This document shows positions 1 to 11,006 of a stretch of 64,000 nucleotides of DNA, in pieces. Origin of the DNA: Nephrocerus scutellatus (Eukaryota > Arthropoda > Insecta > Diptera > Pipunculidae). Below the pieces are notes generated by a model that was given only the letters and a program-made list of their open reading frames with translations, made no database searches and was not told the DNA's origin. The stretch lies in NCBI GenBank assembly GCA_947095585.1, contig OX352762.1, positions 9,093,969-9,157,968 on the forward strand, in the 5' to 3' direction. The translations under genes were made by a program, and so were the position numbers. Position 1 is the stretch's first letter, and each line of letters opens with the position of its first letter.

Positions 1-254
1 ACCTTGGCCTTTTCGGCTTCATTTCGCCAGAATCAGTCTACTGTTTCGAATGTTTCTTTGTCTCCATGATCTGTGTTTCGTTCGCGGTTACAACAAAACG
101 GCGCGAAAACTCTTTTTTGTCGGGGTTGAACATCGCCGAACTCTCTTTTGAAGTTGGCACACGGTAGTGCTTGTTGTCAAAAGAAAGCAAACACACAGCA
201 TTCTGTCATTCTGTCACGCTTTTTTCATTCAAAATCTTGGAGCAAGTCTCGTAC
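1..254. other. unassigned leader, nothing recognised
   Basis: No open frame, repeat or element motif could be tied to a known family here. The stretch precedes the G/T-rich repeat tract. Confidence 0.4.
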
Positions 255-925
255 GCGTTTTTGAGTTAGTACTTTTCTGGGGGTCTTGAGGTGGGTTTTG
301 AGGTGAGTCATGATAGGGCCTTCAGGGGGTCTAGAGGGGATCTTAAGGGGGTTAAAAAGGGTTTTGAATGGGATGTTGATTGGCTTTTTGGGAATTTTTG
401 AGGGCGTCTTGGGATTATGTTAAGGTAGTATTAAGATGGTTACTTAAGGCGGTTTTGAGGGTGGACTTGAGGGAGTCTTTAGATGGTTTTAGAGAGTTTT
501 GTGGGTTTGGGTCCCGAACGGATTTGTGAGGATCTTTAATTGGGTCTTGAGGAGGTGTTCTTGATGGGATCTTGAGGGGATTTTGAGAGGGTCGTGAATG
601 TAATGTGGTGGTCTTAAAAAGGTTTTTAGGGTATCTTGGGGTGGTCTTGATGGGATATTGAGGGGATTTTGAGAGGGTAATGAGTGGAGTCTTGAGGAGA
701 CTTTTAGGTGTTCTAAAGTGGGGTCTTGAGAGTGTTTTGAGGGGGTATTAAGGTGGGTTTTATATGAGGAAATATTAATAGGGGTCATCACGTGAACTTA
801 ACGGGGTCTTGAGAATGATCTTAAGGGTGGTCTTGAGGGTGTTATTTAGAGGATCTTTTGAGGGTCCTTTCGGGGTCTTTTGGAAGTCTTCTGTGGATAT
901 TTTGGGGTTCTTGTGGGTGCCTTGT
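255..925. repeat. degenerate G/T-rich minisatellite
   Basis: The + strand is a run of variants of GGTCTTGAGGG and GGTTTTGAGGG spaced roughly 10-15 bases apart, with very little C. The complement reads like CCCTCAAGACC, the same motif class as the A/C-rich array at 36.1-37.6 kb but in the opposite orientation and far more decayed. A 100-codon open stretch on the minus strand (489-791) is a by-product of the stop-poor composition and not a gene. Confidence 0.75.
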
Positions 926-2158
926 GGGTGTCTCCATATTACCATACCATTTTAATAATAATGAAATTTCTTGAACTTTCTGAACGTCCTCTTCTTAGCA
1001 AAGTGAACTCGATCATTAACGTGCGTTAAGCACATTAAGTTTTATCCTTGACAGCTTGTCAGCTATAGGGTACAATTTAATGATTATAAATCCAAATGCT
1101 GTCATCTATCGTCTACACGTTAATAGTAACTTTAAGCCGATATCCTTGAATGGCACTTGCATTGAAGCGAAGAGTATAGGGATATCTCTAAAGATAAAGA
1201 TATCTCTATACTCTTTGATTGAAGTAATCGAATAACTCGTAATTATTGGTGCGTTGGTTAACAAGAAGCTTCGTTGGATCGAAATGTACAGATAAATAAA
1301 TAAAATGTTTCAAGAAGTTCTACACTTTCTCAGAACTGGCAACTATTAGTATAGAACAAAATCGGACGCTGTTAATGATAATTAAATATTTTGTTAAATT
1401 TGTGCTAATTCGGTGTGAATATTGTTAACATTCAGCCAAAATCTATTATTTTGTGAAACAAAATGTTTAAATGTTCTCTTAGCTTACCGCCAATCCAATA
1501 TCCATTAATTTACCGCCAATGCATTAACATTTAAAATGTATTAAATGTATATTTACACATGTTGCGGTCTAACAATTCTAACAAAATATCAGCTTACGCA
1601 TGTTGTGTCCATGTGCGTCGGTACACAACAGAATGCAGTTGTAGGTTTTTGAGGCGGAAGCTATTAATAGCTGGTAGCACAATAACATGCTGTACAATTG
1701 AAATTTGCCCCAATACACAGTACCAACGTACATGAATCTAATTCTAATTTTTCGCATTACGCAGCTGAATTTGTGTCAACAATGGTTTCTGCGGTGAAAA
1801 CGTGGACACCTAATATCTGTGTCATTTCGTGTGGCATTTATTTTTGTTAACACAAATTAAATTTGCAATTGACAAAAGGTTAATTGGTATATCCCTGTAT
1901 CATTGTAATTGACACTCCTCCCGAAATTGAACATTTTAACTCAAACTGACACCGAGTCCAGTGAACCAGTGGGGAGGAGTGAAATTATGCCAAAAGTACC
2001 CCTAACCAAAGATAAATTTTACAAACGCACTATTAAATTACATAAAATGCAATATAATCATTACGCTTTTAAAATAAAAAATTAGATGACTTATTTGCGT
2101 GTGATAATGCCACGAGTCTTGGCAAACGTGGACATGATAATTTTATAAGAGGTCTTAC
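926..2158. other. AT-rich, no gene; one 10-bp inverted repeat
   Basis: No coding motif was seen. CACTCCTCCC at 1913-1922 and its exact complement at 1972-1981 form a perfect 10-bp inverted repeat around a 49-base centre. It could be a small hairpin or an old element end, but no target duplication was found. Confidence 0.45.
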
Positions 2159-2187
2159 AAGCCTCATAAACGTTCACGCACCTACAG
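2159..2187 (+). mobile_element. family B patch at the 5' end of the family A copy
   Basis: These 29 bases match, base for base, the complement of 7134-7162 in the family B copy, where they encode the endonuclease stretch SLINVHAPT. At 2188 the sequence switches to family A endonuclease (VPTNPSTEDEKDN). Both families have a V-x-A/V-P-T motif at this point, so the join falls at a homologous position. A recombinant or template-switch origin is inferred. Confidence 0.6.
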
Positions 2188-3146
2188 TTTACGTCCCAAC
2201 GAATCCCTCGACTGAGGATGAAAAGGACAACTTCTACAATCAGCTAAGCGCTGTATTCAACGCGACGCCGAACGGAGATATCGTCATCGTGATGGGGGAC
2301 TTGAATGCCAAGGTAGGTGACGACAACGAAGGACTCAGGCATGTGAGCACGGCCTTGGCGAACGAAATGACAATGGTGAAAGATTTGTTGATTACTGCAA
2401 CACCACCTTGTCAAAGGAGGCATCATGTTTGAGCATAAGACTTGCCACAAGGTCAGCTGGGTGTCAACTGACAGGTAATCATCATCCAACCAAATCGACC
2501 ATGTGGCGATCAGCCGACGTTTTAGGAGCTGTCTTTTAGACGTCCGAAACAGACAAGGAGCCGACATGGGTATGGTACGAGATCATCACCTTATGGTAGC
2601 TACTGTCCAGTTATGTACTGTATCAGTTCAAAAACTCCGCAATATCATCCGAATGCCTAGGTACAACATCGACCGGCTAAAGATCCCCTCAGTACACCAA
2701 CAATTAAGGGATCATTTATCGAAAGGAGTGGAAGCAATCAGCGGCTCACTGCCGACAGCCATCCAAGAACATAGGAAAGCTGTAAAAAAATGTTTTCACA
2801 TCTAGCCAGCAAGGCACAGCACGTGGCTTACCGAGGAAACCTGGAGGCGGATTGAAGAACGTAGGCTACTTAAAGCTCATATTGTAGATACCCCAGCAGC
2901 AGCGAGGATCGAGCTAGAGTCCCTGTATCGTAAGAAAATGAGAGAAGTGCAGCGTAGTGTAAGACGTGACAAACGTAATTATATTAACAACCTGGCGTCA
3001 GAAGCAGAGGAAGCAACGAGCAGGTGCGATAGCAGAACCGTTTACAGAATTACCAAGGAGCTGACAGGTGGTTACCGCTCTAGCAAACATCCGGTGAAAG
3101 GCCTAGATGGTGCTGTACTCGTTTCAGATGAGGATCAGCTCCTGTC

Positions 3147-3545
3147 TTGTGCAGGATACGTATACCCGATAAACTAGTAGCTATTATTAAAGCAACCTAT
3201 GATGGCTCTAAATGTCATGTTCTGCATAGAGGAAAGCTGTCAGAGGAATTCGAGATCCTAAGTGGGGTACGACAAGGTTGCATTCTATCGCCGATCTTTT
3301 TTTTTTTGGTGATTAGCGATGTACTTTTCGCAGCTTTATCTACTGGAAACGGAGGAATTCGTTGGACCCTAACATCTCAATTCAAACATTTGGACTACGC
3401 TGTCGACGTTTGTTTACTCTCACACAGGATTATGGAACTGTACCAAATGATAACATATGTGGAAAGGGAGGAAAATGTTGCGGTTTTGAAGATTAATGCT
3501 GCCAAAACCAAAAGTATCAATCTCGGCACTAACTCAGTAACTTAA
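3147..3545 (+). pseudogene. family A reverse-transcriptase fragment, mutated active site
   Basis: An open frame of about 130 codons covers RT palm and thumb: IPDKLVAIIKATYDG, the box GVRQGCILSP, then HLDYAVDVCLLSH and NVAVLKINAAKTK. The second active-site box should be YADD. Copy C at 52 kb keeps YADD, whereas here the first Asp is Val. The first catalytic Asp box lies in the deleted part. The frame ends at a stop just after the TNSVT motif, and the family continues in another frame (QPVERVES). Confidence 0.8.
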
Positions 3546-4180
3546 GTTAACATTGGTGGACAACCAGTAGAGAGAGTAGAGAGTTTGCAACATCTTGGCA
3601 GTACGGAATCGAACAGGACATTTTTAACCAAATCGGCAAAGCAAAATCAGTGTTTGGAATGATGTCCATGATATGGCGAAGCAGTGCGATCAGCTTAAGC
3701 ACCAAGCAGCGGCTGTTCCGTGCAAATGTTGAATCTGTGCTATTGTATGGGTGCATCACTTGAACGGTGACCACTACTATCACAAAAAGATTACACGAGT
3801 TCGTTAATAGGTGCCTACAGAACATCTTAATGGTTTTCTGGCCTAACCGTATCTCTAACGACCATCTTTATCAGAGAACGGGTCAGAAACCAATAGGCAC
3901 AACCATCCAACGACAGGAGTGGCAGTTGATTGGTCATACACTCCGAAAAGGCGACAGTTCCATAGTAAACTACGCAATGCAATGGAATCCGTTATCTCAG
4001 GATGGTAGAAGAACGGGTCATCCGAGAAATACATGGCGCAGAACAGTTGATGAGGAGTCACGTTAATTGGGTAAGAGTTGAAGAGAGCAGCAGCTCATTG
4101 CCAGGAACTGCACGCGATGGCGCGTAGGCGTAGTAGAGGCCCTAGGACCCACAAGGTAATATAGGACATAAGTAAGTAAG

Positions 4181-5649
4181 TATATGGGTAAAAATATCAA
4201 AAAGTCGAATTAATCGGAGGTCAAAAATAGTTTCGGTAACAACTGGGTTAAGCCCATTCCATATCTATAACACGTTTCGATAAGATGGTATTGGCCTTCG
4301 GCCTCTTCAACCTGGATCTATAGAAAGTGAATCGATACTCTAAAATAACGGCGATAGGAACAGTTGTCTGTAAGCCAATATCGATTCGTGGCTTTTATCA
4401 TAAGTAGCAGAGAAAGTAATTTATATGTCGTAAAAATAACGCTATTCGATTATGTTATTCAAAAGTACAGAACAATAAATTCTACAGCTAGAGAAGTAGC
4501 TACTAAAATGAAATGCCTTCGAAACGGTCTCATAGCTTTCCAACTAAAATGCAATTCAGATGTCCACTGTTGTGCGGAGCGGATTCCTTACTGTTGTCTT
4601 TGTTATTTAATTTCACCATTTGTAACGTGACACACACAGAATACGGACAAAGGCAGGACATCTTCAACAAACACCACAATTACCCAAACTTTTAATTGGG
4701 TCCAAGAAAAATTACAGCTTTCAATAAATGTCATTTGTTGTTGAAATGCACATAAGCCACATGTGCCATTATGTTGTGGCACGTCCCTCGCGACCAGAAA
4801 GGCGGACATTCTGCTACAGCAACACTGTAAAACTAGTACGTGTGTCTTGTACACAATCATTCATTACGATACGCTTGGCATACGATACGGTCCTGCTATA
4901 CTCTGTGCACTTTTCCTCAACCCATACACTTCCTAGCGTTCACAGAAAAAGGTACGAGTACAGCCAGGCTGAACGCTGAACGATTAAAAAGTCATTTCTG
5001 CTGTGAAAACATCAGATATATCTCACAAACGACAAACGACACTCGACGCTAGTAGTTGAACAATAAAACCCGGCAAAATTGTACCATAAATTCTTCCGTT
5101 TCGTCAACCTGCTTGCTGCCTTGCATTATTTCTGTAGAAATTGCCCAGAGTCCATTGTGGGTCTTATTTTCTTTCAAATGCCACAAGGTATTCAGACAAT
5201 AACAGGCAAATAGTTCGGTCGGTGTCTGCTTGTTATGGCTGGTTGCTGGTTGTTTGAAACAATTTCACAAAGATATAACTGAAATTTGTCTGCAAGTTAT
5301 TATGGCCAAGGACATTGCTTACTGCTTCTTAATTGATATAGCTTACGTGTTCCAAATGCAGTGAATAGAATAGTGAGAGATGGAGACAGGCTGAATTGAA
5401 TTGATCTCCTTTCTATTGCAATGACGATGAGCGGAAAGTTATTCTTCTGACTTCAATTTGGGTTTTACTTTTCAACAAAAACAAACGTCGAGCAATGTCA
5501 GACAAAAAATCAATTTCTATCTGGTAGCATATACAACACAGAGCTGTCTTACGGAAATGGAAGATTGCAATGTTCACAACGAAACATAAACGTTTTTAAA
5601 AGCATGTGAGCAAACGCATTGTACCAAGCCGCGTTAAGGCTGAATTTGC
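4181..5649. other. no recognisable gene or element
   Basis: Low-GC sequence with only short, unconvincing open frames (the longest about 88 codons). No RT, endonuclease, RNase H or gag motif was found on either strand. Confidence 0.45.
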
Positions 5650-5928
5650 CAACATCATCATCATCATCAATATATTTGGCTATACACCCGGTGTCCGGTC
5701 TTGGCCCGCCGCAAAAAATCTCTCCACCGGTGCTGTTTGGTATCACTAAGCTCTGGTCTACGCCATTCTTCCAGCGTATGCTTGGTCAGCCTCGCTGTCG
5801 TGTTCCATAAACCCTACCGCAAAGGACTTTCCGAGCAGGATCCTCTTCGCTCATGCGAGCTAGGTGTCCTGCCCACCGGAGCAAACCAAGCTCCGCTTTT
5901 TGCTAAGCACCCAAGTCTTGTGAGTTTA

Positions 5929-6077
5929 TTTGGGATGCCGATGTCTCATGGCTTTATAAAGTTCTACTCTGGCTATGCTATCATAGGCGGCTTTAAAGTC
6001 TATTTGGGATGCCGATGTCTCATGGCTTTATAAAATTCTACTCTGGCTATGCTATCATAGGCGGCTTTAAAGTCTTT
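5929..6077. repeat. 74-bp tandem duplication inside family B RT
   Basis: Two head-to-tail copies of about 74 bp (5929-6002 and 6003-6077) cover the RT region that encodes FKAAYDSIARVEFYKAM on the minus strand. They differ at about one position (AAAGTTC against AAAATTC), so the duplication looks younger than the surrounding decay. Confidence 0.8.
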
Positions 6078-6266
6078 ACACAGATGTTGTAGTGAGTTTT
6101 GAAACTCTAGACATTTTTCCATCAGCTGCCTAAGGGTGTAAGTCTGATCAGTTGTTGATATGCCTGGGATGAAGCCACACTGATATGGACCAATGATGAC
6201 TTTACCGTATGGGGCTATCCTCTCTGGAAGGATAGAGGAGAAAATCTTATACGCGCAACTCAACAA
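6000..6266 (-). pseudogene. family B RT palm fragment
   Basis: An 88-codon open stretch carrying YKIFSSILPERIAPYG, YQCGFIPGISTTDQ and DFKAAYDS. The last is the first catalytic-Asp box of the reverse transcriptase. The frame runs into the duplicated segment. No second catalytic box follows, so no activity is expected. Confidence 0.75.
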
Positions 6267-7403
6267 TGGTATACCACTCTTATTACTGCATGTTGTGATA
6301 TCTCCTTTCTTATGTATGAGGCATAGGATGCCACTTTGCTAGTCTTCTAGCATCGCTTCTTCCTCCCATACTGGCATTATTGTTTCATAAATTGCTTGGT
6401 GTATTGTAGGCCTCCTGATTTAATCAGTTGCGCTGGGATACCAGCTGATTTCAGGGGGCCTTATTATTTTTGAGCCGAATTGTCGCTTTGCTTACTTCCT
6501 CTATGCTTGGTGGGTGCAGAATAATCTGGTCTTCGGTCATTGGAGGAGCCTCAAGTTCCTCAGTAAGCTGGCCATTTAGCAACTCATGAAAGTCCTCTTC
6601 CCATCGCTCTAAGATGCCTTCGAGATCGACGATCAGATTACGCTTCTTGTCTTTACAGTCCCGACATCTCAGTCCAAGGACTTACTCTCCCTTCATTTAG
6701 GGCTGCACCTATCGCTTGATCGTAGTTGTTTCTGGTCTCTTGGTTGTGAAGGTAAGCCTTGTTGACTCGAATCGGATTTGCGTAGGAAGTCTTTCGTGTT
6801 GATGCAATACGTGCTCGGAGTACATGACCAATAAGATAGTGGTCCGCCGTTGGCATCTCGGTACGTTCGTACCGGGTTATGGCAGCGGTTTATCAACACA
6901 TGGTCTATCTGCAACGACCAAATTATTGCTTGCTGGCATCTCTATGACTCCATTGTCCATTGTCATTAGTGTTCTCGTGTATGGGTGCCAATGTACTGCC
7001 TGAATACTGGGTTCCTACCTATATTGGCATTCATATCCACCAGAATGTTTTTTTACGTCATAATGAGGACAGGAATGGAGTTCCCGTTCGACTGATTTAA
7101 AGAATTCTTCTTTTTCATCATCTGGGGAATCCTCTGTAGGTGCGTGAACGTTTATGAGGCTTTTGTTTTTAAATCTGCCCCGCACGCGAAGTGTGAAAAG
7201 CCGTTCATTTACTGCTTTAAAGTCGATAACGGTGGGTTTCATTCTTTAGCTGACTATAAACCCCACCCCGAGCACATGATGCCTTGCATGATACCTGTAA
7301 TATATATCATATTCTAATTTTTGTAAGACACCATTCCCCGTCCACCGCATATTCTGGATTGCTATTATGTCAGCCTTATATTTAGACAGGGTATCGGCCA
7401 GCT

Positions 7404-7575
7404 GGGCGCCGTGGATAAGTGGATAAGAGCATGGACTTCTGAGCAGGCGTTTCGTGGTTCAAATCACAGTAACGCCAAAAGTATTTTTCACGGTGTGCCA
7501 CCTCTCGCGAATGGGTGACAAACGTTCCGAGAGTAAAAACTTGTCACGGAATGCTTCATAATTTGCACTACGAAT
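7404..7575 (+). mobile_element. tRNA-derived SINE, 3'-truncated copy
   Basis: Begins GGGCGCCGTGG and carries a degenerate A-box region followed by a B-box-like GGTTCAAATCAC near 7456, then the family body (AGTATTTTTCACGG, TGACAAACGTTCCGAGAG, AACTTGTCACGG). It stops without the (ATT)n tail. It sits exactly at the 5' edge of the family B copy, whose endonuclease frame (ADTLSKYKADI) breaks off at 7403. Confidence 0.75.
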
Positions 7576-7589
7576 ACCCTTAGGAAAAT

Positions 7590-8577
7590 CCCCAATCGTC
7601 TTTCAGGCAGAAATAACAGCAATAAAAGCCTGCACCCTAAAATGTATCTAAAGCAGATACAGAACAACAGAACAAGTTACGACGCACAATTCCACAACAA
7701 CGTGGAGCAGCTACTGCCCATAAACGAACTGTCCAAGCCCAACAAGTTCACCCTTATGTGGTCTTCCGGCCATTCAGTCATCGGAGGAAGGAAAGGCAGC
7801 AGACCCTCTGTGCAAGAGAAGTCGCCATATACCAAGCATTGCCTATTCCAAAAGCAACCTTAACCCAACCGAGATATCCAAATTCGGGTGCAATGTGCCT
7901 GACAGACGCGTATTAAAGATTAAGCAACTCAATTACTATGCTTTTAAGGTGATCTGTGACATTTATTAGGATGTACAAAGATATAATGTAATGCAGTAAA
8001 GACGAGAACGAAAACAATTGTGCTGTGCCTGTCAGGCCTTTTGACCCCGACAGAGGGTTAAGAACGAAGTAAATGAGTGGGTAAATAACGCCATAGTAGA
8101 AATCATCAACTGGGATGAGAAAAATCAAAAAGCTTCTCAAATATAACACAAGGCAATTAAGTTAAACCGCCAAACACTCAGATCTCTTGTCTGGCACATG
8201 ACGTGACATGCCAATTAATAAAATCGGGTCGCTGCCGCTTCTGCAACGAGGCACCAGAAACTCCAAAATGCATACTTGTTATAAGAGACGCCCTCATCAG
8301 AAAAATGTTTACATACCTCAAGGCTCACGCAGTTCCATGGTAGAATGTCAGACCGGTCGACCTGGCAGATATGATAGCATTCATAAAGGAACTAAGCCAC
8401 CACATAATGTGGTAAATATCTGGGATGCACAATAGATCTTAAGGTCGCAGTGCACAAGGCTCCTCAGACCACCAACTAGAGGGTGAATCCGGGATTCCCG
8501 GGAAATTTAATTTGTAATTCCCGATTCCCGGGAACAAAAAATAGCCGGGAAATGACACCCTATGCACCAACAATAAT
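7590..8577 (+). mobile_element. I-like retrotransposon 3' end: RNase H and C-tail
   Basis: Starts in RNase H with PIVFQAEITAIKAC (about 7593-7633), continues through NKFTLMWSSGHS (about 7738, the usual LMWVPGHSG box) and ends with a zinc-knuckle-like tail CRFCNEAPETPKC (about 8237-8275), followed by DLADMIAFIKELS. A 3' untranslated region and a short (AAT)n tail (about 8571-8583) follow. Stops and frameshifts interrupt it, and about 250 bases between RNase H and the C-tail (7910-8160) have no recognisable match. RNase H plus a CCHC-like tail is typical of the I and LOA groups; the exact clade is open. A small MITE sits in the tail. Confidence 0.65.
8478..8564. mobile_element. 87-bp hAT-like MITE with 8-bp target repeat
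   Basis: Ends read AGAGGGTG on the left and CACCCTATG on the right (complement CATAGGGTG). The interior is rich in near-palindromic GATTCCCGGGA motifs. The flanks are CACCAACT (8470-8477) and CACCAACA (8565-8572), an 8-bp direct repeat with one mismatch, which fits hAT-type target duplication. It lies inside the 3' tail of the I-like element. Confidence 0.55.
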
Positions 8578-8589
8578 AATAATACTTTT

Positions 8590-9258
8590 TTTTTACTTTT
8601 GTTTTAAGGTCACAGGAAACTCGTCAAATAAAAACTAAACGACCAACAAATGATAACAGCGCTAATAGACGTAATTTTTACTTAAAGTAACGTAACCTTA
8701 TCTTATCATAAAACTGAGCAATAAGTAAAATTATTTGTGTTCTCTAATTAGAGGTTCACTTTACCAGAGCCTTTGCATTTGATAGTTATTTGGATTGTAA
8801 GGTTTTTTAATTGCTTTTGTTCTTTGTCTCTTTGTCATATAAGCTTCAACACAATAGCCACAAGAGAAAACAACCGACATTGAGAGGTTTTTATTTTTAT
8901 ACATTCACTCCATGCATTCCACAGGAATTTTGCCTTTATTTTTCATTCATGATCTTGTGGCACACGTGCTGTACATTTTTATTTTTAATTGTCCATTTAT
9001 TCTTTCGTTTGCACTTTGTCTTTTTGTCTTTGTCAGTGTTATATAGCCTCAAAGCATTGGCTAAAATAAAGATTTAGCACACAATTTATACTTAAATAGA
9101 AGATTAAACTTTCAACCGAAAATATTCTGTGCAATTTATCCGAAGGTTTCTATCGTCTGAAGTTCTTTGGTGAATAAATAGCACTGGACTTAGTTGACTC
9201 GTAAAAAGTCTGTGGAAGCTGTGTCGTCACAAATTTATTACTAACTAAGGAAATAGAA
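8590..9258. other. AT-rich, nothing recognised
   Basis: Poly-T and TTTTTATTTTT-rich sequence with one 88-codon hydrophobic open stretch (8811-9077) that looks like a composition artefact. No element motif was seen. Confidence 0.4.
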
Positions 9259-9430
9259 AGTGGGCGCCGTGGCTGTAGTAGTTAGTGCGTTGGACTTTTG
9301 AGCAGGAGGTTCGAGATTCGAATCCCAGAATATATTTAAAGTATTTTTCACGCTCCGCGAATGCCCGACAGTAGAAACATGTCACGGAAAGCTTCTCAAC
9401 TCGCCTTTGGAGAACGGTAACAATTACAGA
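9259..9430 (+). mobile_element. tRNA-derived SINE, 3'-truncated copy
   Basis: Starts AGTGGGCGCCGTGGC and contains the B-box GATTCGAATCCC (about 9314-9325), then AGTATTTTTCACG and ATGTCACGGAAAGCTTCTCAA in the same order as the full copy at 17.5 kb. The match fades after about 9430 and no (ATT)n tail is present. Confidence 0.8.
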
Positions 9431-9960
9431 ACCAAGTGGAAACGTCCTCAAGTCAAGGGGTATTTCGATCGATCCATTTACTGTTGTCTTTAAAACAATT
9501 TCATTTCAAGTGTCAAGTCAAATAAATGGAGAGCCTCATGACAAAGGATTCCATGACCAAATTGCTGACATTTGCAAGGGGCAGCATGGACATTGTTAGC
9601 ATAGACGATGTTTCGGTTAGACAGGAAAGAGCCCTGAAACTGGTATCTGAGTTTCAAGCTAAAGAACGCGATATGTTCGCATTGGATTGGCAAGCAGAAT
9701 CTGATCTGTCCGAGTTCGAGGACAATTACTATGTAGTTAGTTGTCGCAAAGCAGAATATTACCATTCGTAAGAAAAGTCTTGCCGATTCACTGGACAACA
9801 TCATGAATGTATCACAGCACCATTCAATAGAACCACGATTGCCAAAAATTAGCCTTCCTTAATTCCTAAGATGGAGTGGAAGTACTTTGTTGATATCTAA
9901 CACTGCAACTATTCACGATCGAGTCAATTTAACAGGAGCGCAAAAGTTACAGTACCTGAA

Positions 9961-10209
9961 GTGATCGTTGAAAGGGGAACCGGCATCACACATTTGGCAA
10001 CGGTTGCCAGCTATATTGAGGCATTTCAGAAGCTCATGCAAAGGTACGATCGAAAGCGACACACGGTCAACGCGTTTGTCAAGGCGTACATGAAGCAGCA
10101 AAGCATATTGCAGCCAAACGCTTCTAATATAAGAAAGTTTGCGGATACATTAGACGAATCAATCCGTGGGTTAAAGGCACTAGGTTCTGAGGCAGAGCGA
10201 ATTGGATAA
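9961..10209 (+). pseudogene. BEL/Pao gag, central part
   Basis: An 82-codon open segment with QKLMQRYDRKRHTVNAFVK and ADTLDESIRGLKALGSEAE, the hallmark middle of BEL/Pao gag in which a short-lived polyprotein segment precedes the knuckles. It is separated from the N-part and from the knuckle part by frameshifts and stops. Confidence 0.7.
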
Positions 10210-10558
10210 TGAAACTATGAAGATCTATGTGGGCACAGCAAATGGCCGAAAACGATTTCCAAAAGAGCAGATACGCGGTTACTCTAAGAAAGGCAGCCCA
10301 GCTCATTCAATTACACGAGCATGTGCAGTGGTAACAATGCCAGGAATAACGTGTCCAATATGTGATCAAGGTGAACACAGAATTTTCGAATGCAGTGTTT
10401 ATGAAGCCATGACATCAGCGCAGAGAGCAGCAACCATACAAAGGAATAACCGGTGTTTTAATTGCTTAAACGGTAACCATCGAGAGTACGAGATTGCAGA
10501 TCCAGGGCACGGTGCCAACATTGCCATGCCAAACATCACACATCCCTGCATGCAGTGA
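10202..10558 (+). pseudogene. BEL/Pao gag zinc-knuckle segment
   Basis: A 118-codon segment with two Cys-rich motifs, CPICDQGEHRIFEC and CFNCLNGNHREYE. In BEL/Pao gag these chelate zinc and bind RNA. The second knuckle lacks its usual final Cys (REYEIADP). The frame continues from the gag centre with a shift and ends before the protease. Confidence 0.75.
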
Positions 10559-10688
10559 ACGAAAGGCGATTCAAGAATGAGGAGCAACCGACTACGAACA
10601 TTCATAAGGCGGATGTATCACCAACGGCAGAAGCTAATGAACAAAGGGTAGAAACACATAGAACTGTCTGCAATAATTACAATCAAAG

Positions 10689-11006
10689 ATGACAACGGTC
10701 AATATCAGACTTATCGCGCATTGCTGGATTTTGCGTCACAGATATCTTTTGGAGGAGTGTTTGCAATGTTTGCGACTTAGATGGATCAATGCAAGGGTCA
10801 TGGTGAAGAGACTTGCCGAAATAGGAATTCGAACAACAGTAGGATCTACTGAACTGGTCGATGCTGCGCAAAATAATTTAACAAAATTAACAACGCAGGC
10901 CTTCATAGTTCCTAGGGTGACCGGCGTGCATAATGAATTCAAACTGTCAGAGCAAGACATTCAAGCGTTAAGTGGATTGGCGCTAGCGGATCCAGCATTC
11001 AATTAA
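10689..11006 (+). pseudogene. BEL/Pao aspartic protease remnant
   Basis: A 105-codon segment holding the C-half of the protease domain (INARVMVKRLAEIGIRTTVG, TQAFIVPRVTGVHNEF, LSGLALADPAFN). The catalytic-Asp region lies just upstream in another frame (RALLDFASQISF, about 10717-10752), so a frameshift near 10750 splits the domain. In related proteases the box reads D-S/T-G/A; here the residue after Asp is Phe, so it is inactive as written. Confidence 0.7.

Larger units (their letters stand above)
2159..4180 (+). mobile_element. family A non-LTR retrotransposon, degenerate copy
   Basis: Relic of the ORF2 polyprotein of an APE-endonuclease/reverse-transcriptase element. In order: endonuclease C-half (about 2190-2630; GDLNAKVGDDNEG, then DVRNRQGAD), a basic linker (about 2640-3150; TWLTEETWRR, SVRRDKRNY), RT from the IPDKL motif onward (about 3160-3560; GVRQGCILSP) and the C-terminal region (about 3560-4060; IGKAKSVFGM, WPNRIS, GRRTGHPRNTWRR). 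It ends in ACCCACAAGG followed by an (AGTA)n tail near 4165-4180. RT motifs upstream of IPDKL are missing through an internal deletion near 3160, and stops and frameshifts are frequent. The catalytic YADD reads YAVD, so it is dead. The GVRQGCILSP box and HPRNTWRR tail recur in a large animal LINE group whose clade I cannot fix by eye. Confidence 0.85.
5650..7403 (-). mobile_element. family B (RTE-like) retrotransposon, internally deleted
   Basis: Read on the minus strand: endonuclease N-part at about 7403-7020 (GAQLADTLSKYKADI, then MRWTG, then FKAVNERLFTLRVRG, SLINVHAPTEDSPDDEK), degenerate endonuclease C-part and linker (about 7010-6480; WEEDFHELLNGQL), RT start (about 6300-6010; SSILPERIAPYG, YQCGFIPG, LCKDFKAAYDS). 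It then jumps straight to the C-terminal arm (about 5890-5660) and a (GATGAT)n tail near 5654-5669. The RT GLRQGD and YADD boxes are missing. In the related copy at 26-27 kb the same C-terminal arm reads RLRWAGHLAHMSEDD. The 5' side is cut by a SINE at 7404. Multiple stops make it a dead copy. Assignment to an RTE-type clade is inferred from the family's LRQG-D-GLAC box, seen in the fragment at 32.3 kb. Confidence 0.85.

Noticed and set aside
489..791. A 100-codon minus-strand gene
   Set aside because: It lies wholly in a degenerate G/T-rich minisatellite and has no domain.
1913..1981. LTR border or polypurine tract
   Set aside because: Only a 10-bp inverted repeat is seen. No LTR pair or primer-binding site could be found.
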